A stretch of 64,000 bases of DNA from Monoplex corrugatus (GCA_030674185.1 JAPXFY010000026.1:58645965-58709964), one strand, 5' to 3'. Positions 1 through 11,872 are shown, counted from the stretch's first letter. Numbers and translations are program-made. Notes: generated from the letters alone by a model not told the origin.

Positions 1-402
1 GTGGTTTGTTTGCAATGCTGTTATACTGTCATTTACCGTGCTTTGTGGGGTTTTATCTCCCAAATTCTGATGAAAACAGATAATTTCATATCAAACATTG
101 CTGTCCGTATGTGTAAATCTGTGTATTATATGTGTGAACAAAGTGAGTCGGCTCTTTAGCAGTGAGTTGTTTGTTGCAAATGCAGTAAATATGAGCCAGC
201 ATAACCCAGGTTTAAAGTGTGAAATATTTTACTTAAAGATACATCGACCATTTGAGAGCAGATTCAATGAATTTGGGTGAAATATATGCTGCTGAGCAAA
301 TTCTTTTAGTCTGCAAATTTCATAGAGATGTATAAAAATGAATTTTGACAAAATCTGGACGACACAGCCATGTCTCAAATGGATAGTGACTAAATTTGGA
401 CA
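1..402. other. Unassigned AT-rich sequence
   Basis: I see no exon, repeat array or mobile element here. The short open frame near 98-280 has no recognisable motif and no convincing splice sites. Confidence 0.4.
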
Positions 403-850
403 ATACTAATGCAACGGACTACTGACTGGAAGTTGTGGGTTCGAATCCCCATCAGTACCTTCAAAAATCATTGTGGGATTTTTAGGCTCTAACCGGCTCC
501 TACCCAGAGTTGGGCGTGCCATGGGCTCATTGGGAAGACTGGGACCACACAGTCGAGGCTCATCCACTTCATGGATGCGTCATTGAGGGTGTTGCTCAAA
601 TGATCCTCTGACCAGCACAGCAGGTGTCTGTATCTCTCAGGCCTGGTTGACGCCAGGATATATTTTGATAGTAAGCGTAGAATACAGCCCTGTCGCGCAG
701 TCTCAATCCTAGATGGAACTCCATAGCATTATGATTATCATCCTCATCGACATCATCATCATCATCGCATTGTAAAAAAGTGTGCCAGCTTCTGTGACCA
801 TTACAGTGGCGTAGAAAATGGGACGAAAAATGAAAAAAAAAAGGTGAGCA
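403..850 (+). mobile_element. SINE-like dispersed element D1, copy 1
   Basis: A Pol III B-box match, GGTTCGAATCC, lies at 438-448 and is followed by a body shared with four other loci in this window (about 35221, 36505, 41525 and 44452). The shared landmarks are GTGTCTGTATCTCTCAGG near 626 and a stretch ending in GGAACTCCATAGCAT near 713. The copy ends in a CAT-rich simple tail near 750. A tRNA-like head, a shared body and a simple-sequence tail fit a tRNA-derived SINE. I cannot name the family. Confidence 0.65.
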
Positions 851-1273
851 CAAAGGTAACCTCCCTGAGTGCAATGAAAAAAAAAAAAAAGATTTGGACA
901 AAGCATCCCTGTCCTAGCGATGTGTCCAAATAGCTTTGGCCACTGTGTGGACCGCTAGGGTAAGTTAAAAAAAAGATTGTCCGTGATTTATGAAACAGTT
1001 TGGGTCAAATGTTGTTAGTTTTTTTTTTTTTGTTATTCAGAAAGTTATCACTAAAAACATTTTTTTATTGGGATCAGAGTAAAATTTGCTCAAAACGTGT
1101 TGAATTAAATGCTTGTAAATAGGACGATTGTCAGTATGCCTTGACCATTCTGTGTAACGTTTTCAAGTCGTCAGGTGCTAAACAGTGCTTATACATACAG
1201 ATTTTTATTTGATTGAGGGTGTATGTTTTTCATTGTCTCTTTTAGAGGAGTGCAAAAATGTTGCATTCAAGCT
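851..1273. other. Unassigned AT-rich sequence with A and T homopolymers
   Basis: Poly-A and poly-T tracts near 874 and 1021 are the only notable features. I see no coding or mobile signal. Confidence 0.4.
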
Positions 1274-1274
1274 G

Positions 1275-1343
<69 letters not shown>

Positions 1344-1368
1344 ATTTGTGTTTGTGTGTGTGTGTACA
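1274..1368 (+). repeat. (GT)n microsatellite
   Basis: Nearly pure GT dinucleotide repeat with a few TA and TTT interruptions. It codes for runs of Val-Cys only by chance. Confidence 0.95.
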
Positions 1369-1390
1369 ATGAAAATGATGTTTTTCTCTT

Positions 1391-1692
1391 AACCCTCTAA
1401 CTCCCGCACCCTGGCCACCAGCTTCCTGCATTGTCAGCCATACTATCAAAGCAAAAATCGTAATCCTGACTCCCGCACCCTGGCCACCAGCTTCCTGCAT
1501 TGTCAGCCATACTATCAAAGCAAAAATCGTAATCCTGACTCCCGCACCCTGGCCACCAGCTTCCTGCAAGAAGCTGATGGATTGGGTGAGTCAAAGGGGT
1601 TAAGTTCTTGCAGCAGGTGGATAGGGTGAGGGAGTCAGTGGGGTTACGTTTTTGCAGCTGGTGGATAGCGTGTGGGAGTCAATGGGGTTAAA
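1391..1692. repeat. Palindromic hairpin family P, locus 1
   Basis: Two direct units of about 66 bp read ACTCCCGCACCCTGGCCACC and so on. They are followed by inverted units (GGTGAGTCAAAGGGGTTAAG and relatives). The strand switch is at about 1560-1575, around CTTCCTGCAAGAAGCTG. Family members recur at about 3463, 11636, 15226, 18202, 18538, 25319, 29065, 46785 and 50633. The open frames on the minus strand are translations of these repeats. Confidence 0.85.
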
Positions 1693-2044
1693 GCGTGCAG
1701 ACCAGTTGTTTTACTTGTACATTTTGCTGAAATGTGGCGTTCCTTCTTCTAAAAATAGCGTGCACTTATAGCCTACCATTTTTAACACATTTTATATCAT
1801 CCTGACACATTCTATGCTACCCGGTATTCCAAAACAGTAACAAGCTTCACATCATAATCAGATGTTAACTTTTGGCAATCCAGTGACAAAGAAAAGTGTG
1901 ATGAGCTGTGGTTGTGATTTTGCTCGTGACTTGTTGGAATATTAGTTCATGCCACAGAATGAAAGCAAATATTCATTTGTTGTTTGTGTTGTCAAGATTC
2001 ATTTTCATATAGTTTTAAATCATTCCATCTTTTTTAATGATGAT
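1693..2044. other. Unassigned sequence
   Basis: Single-copy-looking AT-rich DNA between a P locus and a minisatellite. Nothing recognised. Confidence 0.4.
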
Positions 2045-2786
2045 GTGGTTTGTATGGACATTTGTTTGTGTATTTATGTAGTATCATTTTTAGGACATTT
2101 GTTTGTTGATTATATTGTTAGGTATATTTTTATGACATTTGTTTATTGTATTCTATTGTTAGGTATCATATTTTATGGACATTTGTTTATTGTATTCTAT
2201 TTAGATTCATTTTTTATGACTTGTTTAGTATTCTATGTTAGGTATTATTATGGACATTTGTTTGTTGTATTCTATTGTTAGGTATCATATTTTATGGACA
2301 TTTGTTTATTGTATTCTATTGTTAGGTATCATATTTTTATGGACATTTGTTTATTGTATTCTATTGTTAGGTTTTATGACATTGTTTGTATTCTATTGTT
2401 AGGTATCATATTATTATGGACATTTGTTTATTGTATTCTATTGTTAGGTATCATATTTTTATGGACATTTGTTTATTGTATTCTATTGTTAGGTATATAT
2501 TATTTGGACTTTGTTTATTGTATTATATTGTTAGTATTTATTATTGGACATTTGTTTATTGTATTCTATTGTTAGGTATCATATTATTATGGACATTTGT
2601 TTATTGTATTATATTGTTAGGTATCATATTATTATGGACATTTGTTATTGTATTTATTGTTAGGTATCATATTATTATGGACATTTGTTCATTGTATTAT
2701 ATTGTTAGGTATCATATTTTTATATTGTTAGGCATCATTTTTATGGAATTTGTTGTTGTATCATATTGTTAGGTATCATATTTATT
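2045..2786 (+). repeat. 45-bp minisatellite, diverged
   Basis: About 16 units built on GGACATTTGTTTATTGTATT followed by CTATTGTTAGGTATCATATT. The best-preserved spacing is 45 bp (GGTATC at 2575 and 2620). Edge units are degenerate. The hydrophobic open frames here are translations of the array. Confidence 0.9.
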
Positions 2787-2859
2787 TCTCACTGCTACAG
2801 ATTTTTACAAATGAAATTTGGTGGTATTGTATTATATTCTGTTTCATTAATTTATCACA

Positions 2860-3110
2860 GTAGCTCTTTGCATACGATCCAGAGTCCATCTGCTTATCCA
2901 CGATCAGTCGACCAATGATCCCACACTTTCAGTTGGTCGTTTTGATAAGGCCATGGGTTCGAGATCTGATATCTTGAGTTCAATCCCAGTCTGCAACATT
3001 AAGAACTGGTCTATTGGCTGCCCATCTTAATATTTCCATCATTCTGGTATCAGTTTAGTGTTTATAGGTCCCCTTCCCCACCTCGTCATTTCAACGCTTT
3101 GCCAGTAGGC
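2860..3110 (+). mobile_element. SINE-like dispersed element D4
   Basis: Landmarks such as GCCATGGGTTCGAGATCTGA, ATCTTGAGTTCAATCCCAGT and TCTGCAACATT, then a tail with CATCATTCTGGT, recur in the same order in the interrupted element at about 24700-25320. GGTTCGAGATC resembles a Pol III B box. This is probably a tRNA-derived SINE, inferred from two copies only. Confidence 0.5.
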
Positions 3111-3462
3111 TACATAGGGTTTTGTACATGCTCAGGGAATCTGAAAAATAATTATTGGCAGATTTGGGTGGAGTATGTATGGGATTGTCCAAGTGCAATA
3201 AATCCCTGTTGAACAAAACTCCAGACTCAAAACTATGTAGCCTATGTGAAATATTTGGATTCTTTTTCCTGAGACATTGAGTCTTCACGGTGATGTTCTT
3301 CCCTGCACTCAGATTGATTTTTCTGTGCACATTTCTGTTTTTATGTAAAGTGTGTATTACACCTGGTGAAGCAGTTACTCAGATGCTTGTTGGTGTCCTC
3401 AATCGGTAGAACTTGCGTGATTTTTATGGCATGGCCTTTTGTGAACAGGTCCTCTACAGCCT

Positions 3463-3920
3463 TCACCCTTTGACTCCTACACCCTATGCACCAACTGCAA
3501 AAACTTAACCCTTTGACTCCCTCACCACTGTTGTCTTCTATCTTAACGGGTTGTCCTTTTTTTTTTTTTTTTTTGATGTGGTGTTAGCCTGATATGGCTC
3601 TAGTAGTCGGCTGGGCTATAAGCAATATGAACTGAACTGACTCCCTCACCCTATCCACCAGCTTCCTGCAGGAAGCTGGTGGATAGGGTGAGGGAGTCAA
3701 AGCTTAAGTTTTCACAGTTGGTAGCATGGCTGACAATGCAGGAAGCTGGTGGACAGGGTGCGGGAGTCAAAGGGTTAAGTTTTTGCTTTGTTGACATGGC
3801 TGACAATGCAGGATGCTGGTGGACAGGGTGCAGGGAGTCAAAGGGTTAAGTTTTTGCTTTGTTGACATGGCTGACAATGCAGGATGCTGGTGGACAGGGT
3901 GAGGGAGTCAAAGGGTTAAA
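3463..3920. repeat. Palindromic hairpin family P, locus 2
   Basis: The locus starts with inverted-orientation units, is interrupted by a fragment of element D2 (3556-3637), then holds a palindrome at 3638-3699 and three direct units of about 70 bp. The palindrome is perfect over 31-bp arms centred on the CTGCAG at 3666-3671. Direct units read GACAATGCAGGATGCTGG then GTCAAAGGGTTAAG. Confidence 0.9.
3556..3637 (-). mobile_element. Fragment of dispersed element D2 (start only)
   Basis: A T-tract is followed by the reverse complement of the D2 start (landmarks AGCCCAGCCGACT and GAGCCATATCAGG). It abuts the P palindrome directly, so one element was inserted into the other. Confidence 0.7.
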
Positions 3921-4035
3921 TGATGAAGGTGCTGGTGGAGAATCCTTGTCTTCTCTGGGACTGATCTCCAGACTTACTACCTCTAAGTAGGCACTGTCAC
4001 GGCTATGTCACTTCTGTAAGTCCAGAGGTAAAGAG

Positions 4036-4447
4036 TGCTTCCTGACAGAATGCCAAATGTTGATTGAATGGTCGGGTTGACATGTACATGTACATGATGT
4101 ATGCAGATATCCAGATGGAATGCCAAATTTGATTGAATGGTCGGGTTGACATGTACATGATTTATGCAGATGTCCAGACAGAATGCCAAATTTGATTGAA
4201 TATTGGGTTGACATGTAGCCTACATGTTTATGCAGATGTCCAGATAGAAAGCCAAATGTTGATTGAATGGTGGGTTGACATGTGCATGTACACAATTTAT
4301 GCAGATGTCCAGATAGAATGCCAAATGTTGATTGAATGGTCGGGTTGATATGTGCATGTACACAATTTATGCAGATGTCCAGATAGAAAGCCAAATGTTG
4401 ATTGAATGGTGGGGTTGATATGTGCATGTACACAATTTATGCAGATG
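4036..4447 (+). repeat. 69-70 bp minisatellite
   Basis: About six units contain GCCAAATGTTGATTGAATGG and TTTATGCAGATGTCCAGAT. Unit starts at 4251, 4320 and 4390 give the period. Earlier units lack a few bases. Confidence 0.92.
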
Positions 4448-4736
4448 TAAGTATATGTGTGTTCCTCATTATTTATCCAGACAGCTGTGATCTTTTTACA
4501 TGGAGAAAAATAAATACTTTCAAGAATTAAATTCTGGTCTGTTGTCTTCTTACTGTTGTGATCTCAGAACAGTTGATGTAGTCTGGTTGAAGGTTTCTGA
4601 CAATTCTAATCATCCTTTTTTTTCAAACCTTTTGGGTGTCAGAAACCTTGAAAATGGACAGCTACAGTTTACAACTATCGGACCTTGGCTTGTGGCCCAA
4701 ACCTGGAGAAATACAGCTACTTTCATAAATGGGAAA
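4448..4736 (+). other. Unassigned; weak exon-like stretch
   Basis: An 81-codon open frame (4500-4745) ends only because it runs into the first satellite unit. A polypyrimidine tract with a possible AG acceptor lies near 4640. I found no homology and no downstream donor, so this is not called as a gene. Confidence 0.25.
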
Positions 4737-7398
4737 TTGATTTAGCTAAACAGGCAAGACCTGTACCTGTGAACAAAGTGATTTAGCTAAACAGGCAAGA
4801 CGTGTACCTGTGAACAAACTGATTTAGCTAAACAGGCAAGACCTGTACTGTGAACAAGGTGATTTAGCTAAACAGGCAAGACGTGTACCTGTGAACAAAG
4901 TGATTTAGCTAAACAGGCAAGACCTGTACTGTGAACAAAGTGATTTAGCTAAACAGGCAAGACCTGTACTGTGAACAAAGTGATTTAGCTAAACAGGCAA
5001 GACCTGTACTGTGAACAAAGTGATTTAGCTAAACAGGCAAGACCTGTACTGTGAACAAAGTGATTTAGCTAAACAGGCAAGACCTGTACTGTGAACAAAG
5101 TGATTTAGCTAAACAGGCAAGACCTGTACTGTGAACAAAGTGATTTAGCTAAACAGGCAAGACCTGTACTGTGAACAAAGTGATTTAGCTAAACAGGCAA
5201 GACCTGTACTGTGAACAATAGTGATTTAGCTAAACAACAAGACCTGTACCTGTGAACAAAGTGATTTAGCTAAACAGGCAAGACGTGTACCTGTGAACAA
5301 AGTGATTTAGCTAAACAGGCAAGACCTGTACTGTGAACAAAGTGATTTAGCTAAACACGGCAAGACCTGTATGTGAACAAAGTGATTTAGCTAAACAGGC
5401 AAGACCTGTACTGTGAACAAAGTGATTTAGCTAAACAGGCAAGACCTGTACTGTGAACAAAGTGATTTAGCTAAACAGACAAGACCTGTACCTGTGAACA
5501 AAGTGATTTAGCTAAACAGGCAAGACCTGTACCTGTGAACAAAGTGATTTAGCTAAACAGGCAAGACCTGTACTGTGAACAAAGTGATTTAGCTAAACAG
5601 GCAAGACCTGTACTGTGAACAAACTGATTTAGCTAAACAGGCAAGACTGTACCTGTGAACAAAGTGATTTAGCTAAACAGGCAAGACCTGTACTGTGAAC
5701 AAAGTGATTTAGCTAAACAGGCAAGACCTGTACTGTGAACAAGGTGATTTAGCTAAACAGGCAAGACCTGTACTGTGAACAAAGTGATTTAGCTAAACAG
5801 GCAAGACCTGTACTGTGAACAAAGTGATTTAGCTAAACAGGCAAGACCTGTACTGTGAACAAAGTGATTTAGCTAAACAGGCAAGACGTGTACCTGTGAA
5901 CAAAGTGATTTAGCTAAACAGGCAAGACGTGTACCTGTGAACAAAGTGATTTAGCTAAACAGGCAAGACGTGTACCTGTGAACAAAGTGATTTAGCTAAA
6001 CAGGCAAGACCTGTACTGTGAACAAAGTGATTTAGCTAAACAGGCAAGACCTGTACTGTGAACAAAGTGATTTAGCTAAACAGGCAAGACCTGTCCCTGT
6101 GAACAAGTGATTTAGCTAAACAGGCAAGACCTGTACTGTGAACAAAGTGATTTAGCTAAACAGGCAAGACGTGTACCTGTGAACAAAGTGATTTAGCTAA
6201 ACAGGCAAGACCTGTACTGTGAACAAAGTGATTTAGCTAAACAGGCAAGACCTGTACTGTGAACAAAGTGATTTAGCTAAACAGGCAAGACCTGTACTGT
6301 GAACAAACTGATTTAGCTAAACAGGCAAGACCTGTACTGTGAACAAAGTGATTTAGCTAAACAGACAAGACCTGTACCTGTGAACAAAGTGATTTAGCTA
6401 AACAGGCAAGACCTGTACCTGTGAACAAAGTGATTTAGCTAAACAGGCAAGACCTGTACTGTGAACAAAGTGATTTAGCTAAACAGGCAAGACCTGTACT
6501 GTGAACAAACTGATTTAGCTAAACAGGCAAGACCTGTACCTGTGAACAAAGTGATTTAGCTAAACAGGCAAGACCTGTACTGTGAACAAAGTGATTTAGC
6601 TAAACAGGCAAGACCTGTACCGTGAACAAGGTGATTTAGCTAAACAGGCAAGACCTGTACTGTGAACAAAGTGATTTAGCTAAACAGGCAAGACCTGTAC
6701 TGTGAACAAAGTGATTTAGCTAAACAGGCAAGACGTGTACCTGTGAACAAAGTGATTTAGCTAAACAGGCAAGACGTGTACCTGTGAACAAAGTGATTTA
6801 GCTAAACAGGCAAGACCTGTACTGTGAACAAAGTGATTTAGCTAAACAGGCAAGACCTGTACTGTGAACAAAGTGATTTAGCTAAACAGACAAGACCTGT
6901 ACCTGTGAACAAAGTGATTTAGCTAAACAGGCAAGACCTGTACTGTGAACAAAGTGATTTAGCTAAACAGGCAAGACCTGTACTGTGAACAAAGTGATTT
7001 AGCTAAACAGGCAAGACGTGTACCTGTGAACAAAGTGATTTAGCTAAACAGGCAAGACCTGTACTGTGAACAAAGTGATTTAGCTAAACAGGCAAGACGT
7101 GTACCTGTGAACAAAGTGATTTAGCTAAACAGGCAAGACCTGTACTGTGAACAAAGTGATTTAGCTAAACAGGCAAGACCTGTACTGTGAACAAAGTGAT
7201 TTAGCTAAACAGGCAAGACCTGTACTGTGAACAAAGTGATTTAGCTAAACAGGCAAGACCTGTACTGTGAACAAAGTGATTTAGCTAAACAGGCAAGACC
7301 TGTACTGTGAACAAAGTGATTTAGCTAAACAGGCAAGACCTGTACTGTGAACAAAGTGATTTAGCTAAACAGGCAAGACCTGTACCTGTGAACAAAGC
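4737..7398 (+). repeat. 40/41-bp satellite array with higher-order structure
   Basis: About 66 head-to-tail units of GTGATTTAGCTAAACAGGCA plus AGACCTGTACTGTGAACAAA (40 bp). A 41-bp form has TACCTG in place of TACTG, and another variant has GACGTG in place of GACCTG. The rarer variants (CAGAC, AAACTG, AAGGTG) recur in the same order about 886 bp apart, at 5476/6362, 5621/6507 and 5741/6628. That implies duplication of a block of about 22 units. TTTAGCTAAA inside each unit is self-complementary. No long open frame exists. Confidence 0.97.
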
Positions 7399-8185
7399 AT
7401 GTCGGCAGGGTCTTTAGCCGTTTATGGATGGATCTTGACCACACCTGGACACAGGATCTGTCTTAGTGAAATTCTGACGGCTACATTTAAAAGGGCATGA
7501 ACCTGGATGTCTGGTTTTCATTCACAATTACCAGAGACATAAACAATCATCTGTAAAGATTTCTCATTTATGTGACAGATTCTAACCAATCAAATTGTAG
7601 CTAACATGGAACTGCAAAATTTATTGTGATTGCGAATTATTCATTGTCAGAATCACAACTTGTGAACAGTATCCAAAGGTGTGAAATACAATTATCATTG
7701 GTAAGCTTTGACCTTTTTTTTTTCCTTTTTTTTTTTTAAGCAAAGGCCAAATGTGAATGTTTCTGTATCGGTCATACAGGACTGCCGTCGTAGGTATCAG
7801 GTTTTGCTTTACAGGCATCAAACCCAAACCATGGTATCATGCGATGTGCTACAGGTGTTTACACAGTCTTCTACATCAGACAAGAACAGCATTTACCTAT
7901 TGTACCAACCAGCCCCTGCAGTCCTCCACAGCAGGCAGCAGGAAGCAGGAACTGGTACAGAAAAGTCACATTCATTGCCAGATGTCGCCTGACCATGTAG
8001 AAGGCAAATGAAAAAAGAAGTCATCAGTCATAAACAACATCAGGTAGGCCACTTCTTCTTCTCCCTTAGCTTCATGAAGTCACTGGGTGTCACACTAAAC
8101 ATTCTGTCAGCTCCAGCTTTGTGTGCCAGGCCTGGGTCTCTGCAAATGGTTTCTCTATTCATTTTGCAATACTGTCAGCTCTAAA
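7399..8185 (+). other. Unassigned; possible degraded or partial coding stretch at 7741-7990
   Basis: A strong polypyrimidine tract ending in AAG at 7740 precedes an 83-codon open stretch to a stop near 7992. An overlapping second frame is also open. The composition is protein-like and not a repeat translation, but I recognise no family and no good donor site. It may be a terminal exon, a decayed retroelement or chance. Confidence 0.25.
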
Positions 8186-8498
8186 GAATGTTTACAGTTC
8201 CATGGACAGCAAAGAAAAACACGGAGACAGTTTGATGGAGGCAGACACAAGAAGATCATTAACAAGGAAGATTAGGAAAGACACGCAAACATATACAGGC
8301 CATTTTATGAGGAAAGGGGAATTAGAGCACCTGGTCACAACAGGAAAAGAGAAACACCAAGTAAACCCAGGGAGAAAATATTGGACAGACTTGCAGAGTG
8401 GCTGAGGACAGAGAGGGTGAAAGATAAGATGTGCTTGCGGCAACAAGGGATAGCTGCATATGGAGGGCCATGATCACCAACGCCATGCGGTAGGGCAC

Positions 8499-8534
<36 letters not shown>
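8186..8534 (+). pseudogene. 5'-truncated LINE 3' end (family L-A)
   Basis: The sequence aligns with the C-terminal reverse-transcriptase-side coding end of the element at 37033-37770. Landmarks are CCATGGACAGCAAAGAAAA near 8200, GGCCATTTTATGAGGAAAG near 8299 and CACCAACGCCATGCGG near 8474. It ends in a (GAT)n tail at 8501-8534, as in the 37-kb copy. Several indels break the frame. It is a dead-on-arrival non-LTR retrotransposon insertion. Confidence 0.85.
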
Positions 8535-8585
8535 CCAGTCCATCATTTGTTTTGTCTTCCCCTCCATCTCCCTCCCTCCACAGTT

Positions 8586-10960
8586 CCCTGGAGGACTGAT
8601 GTAGTAAGACCACTGGATCTTGTTACATGGCCATACCTGGAGGACTGATTTAGTAAGACCACTGGATCTTGTTACATGGCCATACTTGGAGGACTTATTT
8701 AGTAAGACCACTGGATCTTGTTACATGACCATACCTGGAGGACTGATGTAGCAAGACCACTGGATCTTGTTACATGGCCATACCTGGAGGACTGATGTAG
8801 CAAGGCCACTGGATCTTGTTACATGACCATACTGGAGGACTGATTTAGTAAGACCACTGGATCTTGTTACATGATCATACTGGAGGACTGATTTATCAAG
8901 CCACTGGATCTTGTTACATGGCCATACCTGGAGGACTGATTCAGCAAGACCACTGGATCTTGTTACATGACCATACCTGGAGGACTGATTTAGTAAGACC
9001 ACTGGATCTTGTTACATGCCATACCTGGAGGACTGATTTAGTCAAGACCACTGGATCTTGTTACATGGCCATACCTGGAGGACTGATGTAGCAAGCCACT
9101 GGATCTTGTTACATGCCATACCTGGAGGACTGATTTATCAAGGCCACTGGATCTTGTTACATGACCATACCTGGAGGACTGATTAGTAAGCCACTGGATC
9201 TTGTTACATGGCCATACCTGGAGGACTGATTTAGTCAAGACCACTGGATCTTGTTACATGGCCATACCTGGAGGACTGATTTAGTAAGACCACTGGATCT
9301 TGTTACATGACCATACCTGGAGGACTGATTTAGTAAGACCACTGGATCTTGTTACATGACCATACCTGGAGGACTGATTTAGTAAGCCACTGGATCTTGT
9401 TACATGCCATACCTGGAGGACTGATTTAGTAAGACCACTGGATCTTGTTACATGGCCATACCTGGAGGACTGATTTAGTAAGACCACTGGATCTTGTTAC
9501 ATGGCCATACCTGGAGGACTGATTTAGTCAAGACCACTGGATCTTGTTACATGCCATACCTGGAGGACTGATTTAGTAAGACCACTGGATCTTGTTACAT
9601 GGCCATACCTGGAGGACTGATTTAGTAAGACCACTGGATCTTGTTACATGGCCATACCTGGAGGACTGATTTAGTAAGACCACTGGATCTTGTTACATGC
9701 CATACCTGGAGGACTGATTTAGTCAAGGCCACTGGATCTTGTTACATGCCATACCTGGAGGACTGATTTATAAGACCACTGGATCTTGTTACATGGCCAT
9801 ACCTGGAGGACTGATTTAGTAAGGACCACTGGATCTTGTTACATGGCCATACCTGGAGGACTGATTTAGTAAGGACCACTGGATCTTGTTACATGACCAT
9901 ACCTGGAGGACTGATTTATCAGACCACTGGATCTTGTTACATGGCCATACCTGGAGGACTGATTTATCAAGGCCACTGGATCTTGTTACATGCCATACCT
10001 GGAGGACTGATTTAGTAAGCACGGATCTTGTTACATGGCCATACCTGGAGGACTGATTTAGTAAGGGATCTTGTTACATGCCATACCTGGAGGACTGATT
10101 TAGCAAGGGGATCTTGTTACATGGACCATACCTGGAGGACTGATTTATCAAGGCATGGATCTTGTTACATGGCCATACCTGGAGGACTGATTTACAAGGC
10201 AGGATCTTGTTACATGGCCATACTTGGAGGACTGATTTAGTAAGTGGATCTTGTTACATGCCATACCTGGAGGACTGATTTATAGACCACTGGATCTTGT
10301 TACATGGCCATACCTGGAGGACTGATTTATAGGCATGGATCTTGTTACATGGCCATACCTGGAGGACTGATTATGCAAGGCATGGATCTTGTTACATGGA
10401 CCATACCTGGAGGACTGATTTATCAAGGATGATCTTGTTACATGACCATACCTGGAGGACTGATTTACAAGGGGATCTTGTTACATGGCCATACCTGGAG
10501 GACTGATTTATCAAGGCCACTGATCTTGTTACATGACCATACCTGGAGGACTGATTTAGTACAAGTGGATCTTGTTACATGACCATACCTGGAGGACTGA
10601 TTTAGAAGCCACTGGATCTTGTTACATGCCATACCTGGAGGACTGATTTAGTAGACACTGGATCTTGTTACATGACATACCTGGAGGACTGATTTATCAA
10701 GGCACTGGATCTTGTTACATGGCCATACCTGGAGGACTGATTTATGCAAGGCATGGATCTTGTTACATGGCCATACCTGGAGGACTGATGTATCAAGGCC
10801 TGGATCTTGTTACATGACCATACCTGGAGGACTGATTTATCAAGGCATGATCTTGTTACATGACCATACCTGGAGGACTGATTTTAAGCACTGGGATCTT
10901 GTTACATGACCATACCTGGAGGACTGATTTAGCAAGACACTGGATCTTGTTACATGACCA
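8586..10960 (+). repeat. 49-bp minisatellite array
   Basis: About 49 units of GGATCTTGTTACATGGCCAT, ACCTGGAGGACTGATTTAGT and AAGACCACT. The first 30 or so keep the nine-base linker with small changes. From about 10013 the linker is repeatedly shortened and altered, while the other 40 bases stay nearly constant. Short open frames on both strands are repeat translations. Confidence 0.97.
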
Positions 10961-11077
10961 TGGCAAAGTTTTCTTACCCAGTCAGCATATCTTCAAATGG
11001 ATCAATGTGCTGCTTGATGGTTTGGTGCGCTTGTTCATTGGTGATGAGATCAGTGTGTCTGTGTAACTTGCAAGAAT

Positions 11078-11128
11078 ATGCTCTCTATAATTTTCCATTG
11101 CTTTTATTCTTTCTCCCCATTTATAGCC

Positions 11129-11165
<37 letters not shown>

Positions 11166-11320
11166 GTGTGTGTGTGTGTGTGTGTGTGTGTGGTGTGCGC
11201 GCGCGTGTGCGTGCGTGCGTGCTGTGTGTCTGTTCAGCGCTTAGATTTGATTTTATCAAGATTTTGCGCTATATAAATATTGTAATTATTTATAATATAA
11301 TATTATAATAACACCTCGTT
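11078..11320 (+). mobile_element. LINE 3'-UTR fragment (family L-B) carrying (GT)n
   Basis: The sequence from GCTCTCTATAATTTTCC through a (GT)n block to GCGCTATATAAATATTGTAA matches the 3' end of the CR1/L2-like element at 50180-50445. It is a severely 5'-truncated insertion containing only the 3' UTR. Confidence 0.85.
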
Positions 11321-11508
11321 TCCATGGCTTGGATCTGTATTTGTAAATCTGCTGGGAGGGTCTGTGTCTGCTAAGCATACAGGAAGATGGAATATTATTT
11401 GTGGACATAAGATAAGAGCCTGATCTTGTGTTTCACGGAAATATTCTTGTCATTCCATACATATTTCTGCCTGGACAGTGGCGATGTTGTCTTTGCTGCT
11501 CTCCACAG
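11321..11508. other. Unassigned, likely intronic
   Basis: No repeat recognised. The last 20 bases are the pyrimidine-rich tract leading to the exon at 11509. Confidence 0.35.
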
Positions 11509-11550
11509 GATTTGGGGTCTGGATCCCTCATAGCTAATGATGGATCACAG
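11509..11550 (+). CDS. Candidate 42-nt internal exon of an unidentified plus-strand gene
   Basis: The acceptor GCTGCTCTCCACAG ends at 11508 and the donor CAG/GTAAGTG follows 11550. Both are near-consensus. The 42 bases are open in the phase-0 frame and encode DLGSGSLIANDGSQ, so including or skipping the exon would not shift the frame. The peptide is Gly/Ser-rich and too short to assign to a family. I could not find its neighbouring exons with confidence. It is the best sign of a plus-strand host gene in the left part of the window. Confidence 0.45.
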
Positions 11551-11635
11551 GTAAGTGAAATGTTGAAACAGTTGCTGTCTTCAGTCCATGGACAGTTATA
11601 TCGGTAGTAGCGGTGGTGTTGTGGCTATTATCAAC

Positions 11636-11872
11636 TTAACTCTTTGACTCCCACACCCTGTCCACCAGCATCCTGTATTGTGAACCGTGGTAGCAAAGCA
11701 AAAACTTAACCCTTTGACTCCTTCATCCTATCCACCAGCTTCCTGCAGGAAGCTGGTGGATAGGATGAAGGAGTCAAAGGGTTAAGTTTTTGCAGTTGGT
11801 GGATAGGGTGCGGGAGTCAAAGGGTTAAGTTTTTGCAGTTGGTGGATAGGGTGCAGGAGTCAAAGGGTTAAT
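11636..11872. repeat. Palindromic hairpin family P, locus 3 (48-bp perfect arms)
   Basis: The palindrome at 11698-11793 is perfect over 48-bp arms with no spacer, centred on the CTGCAG at 11743-11748. Both arms carry private changes relative to other loci (CTTCATCC on the left, GGATGAAG on the right). Flanking direct units of about 43 bp (TTTTTGCAGTTGGTGGATAG) follow to 11872. Confidence 0.95.
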
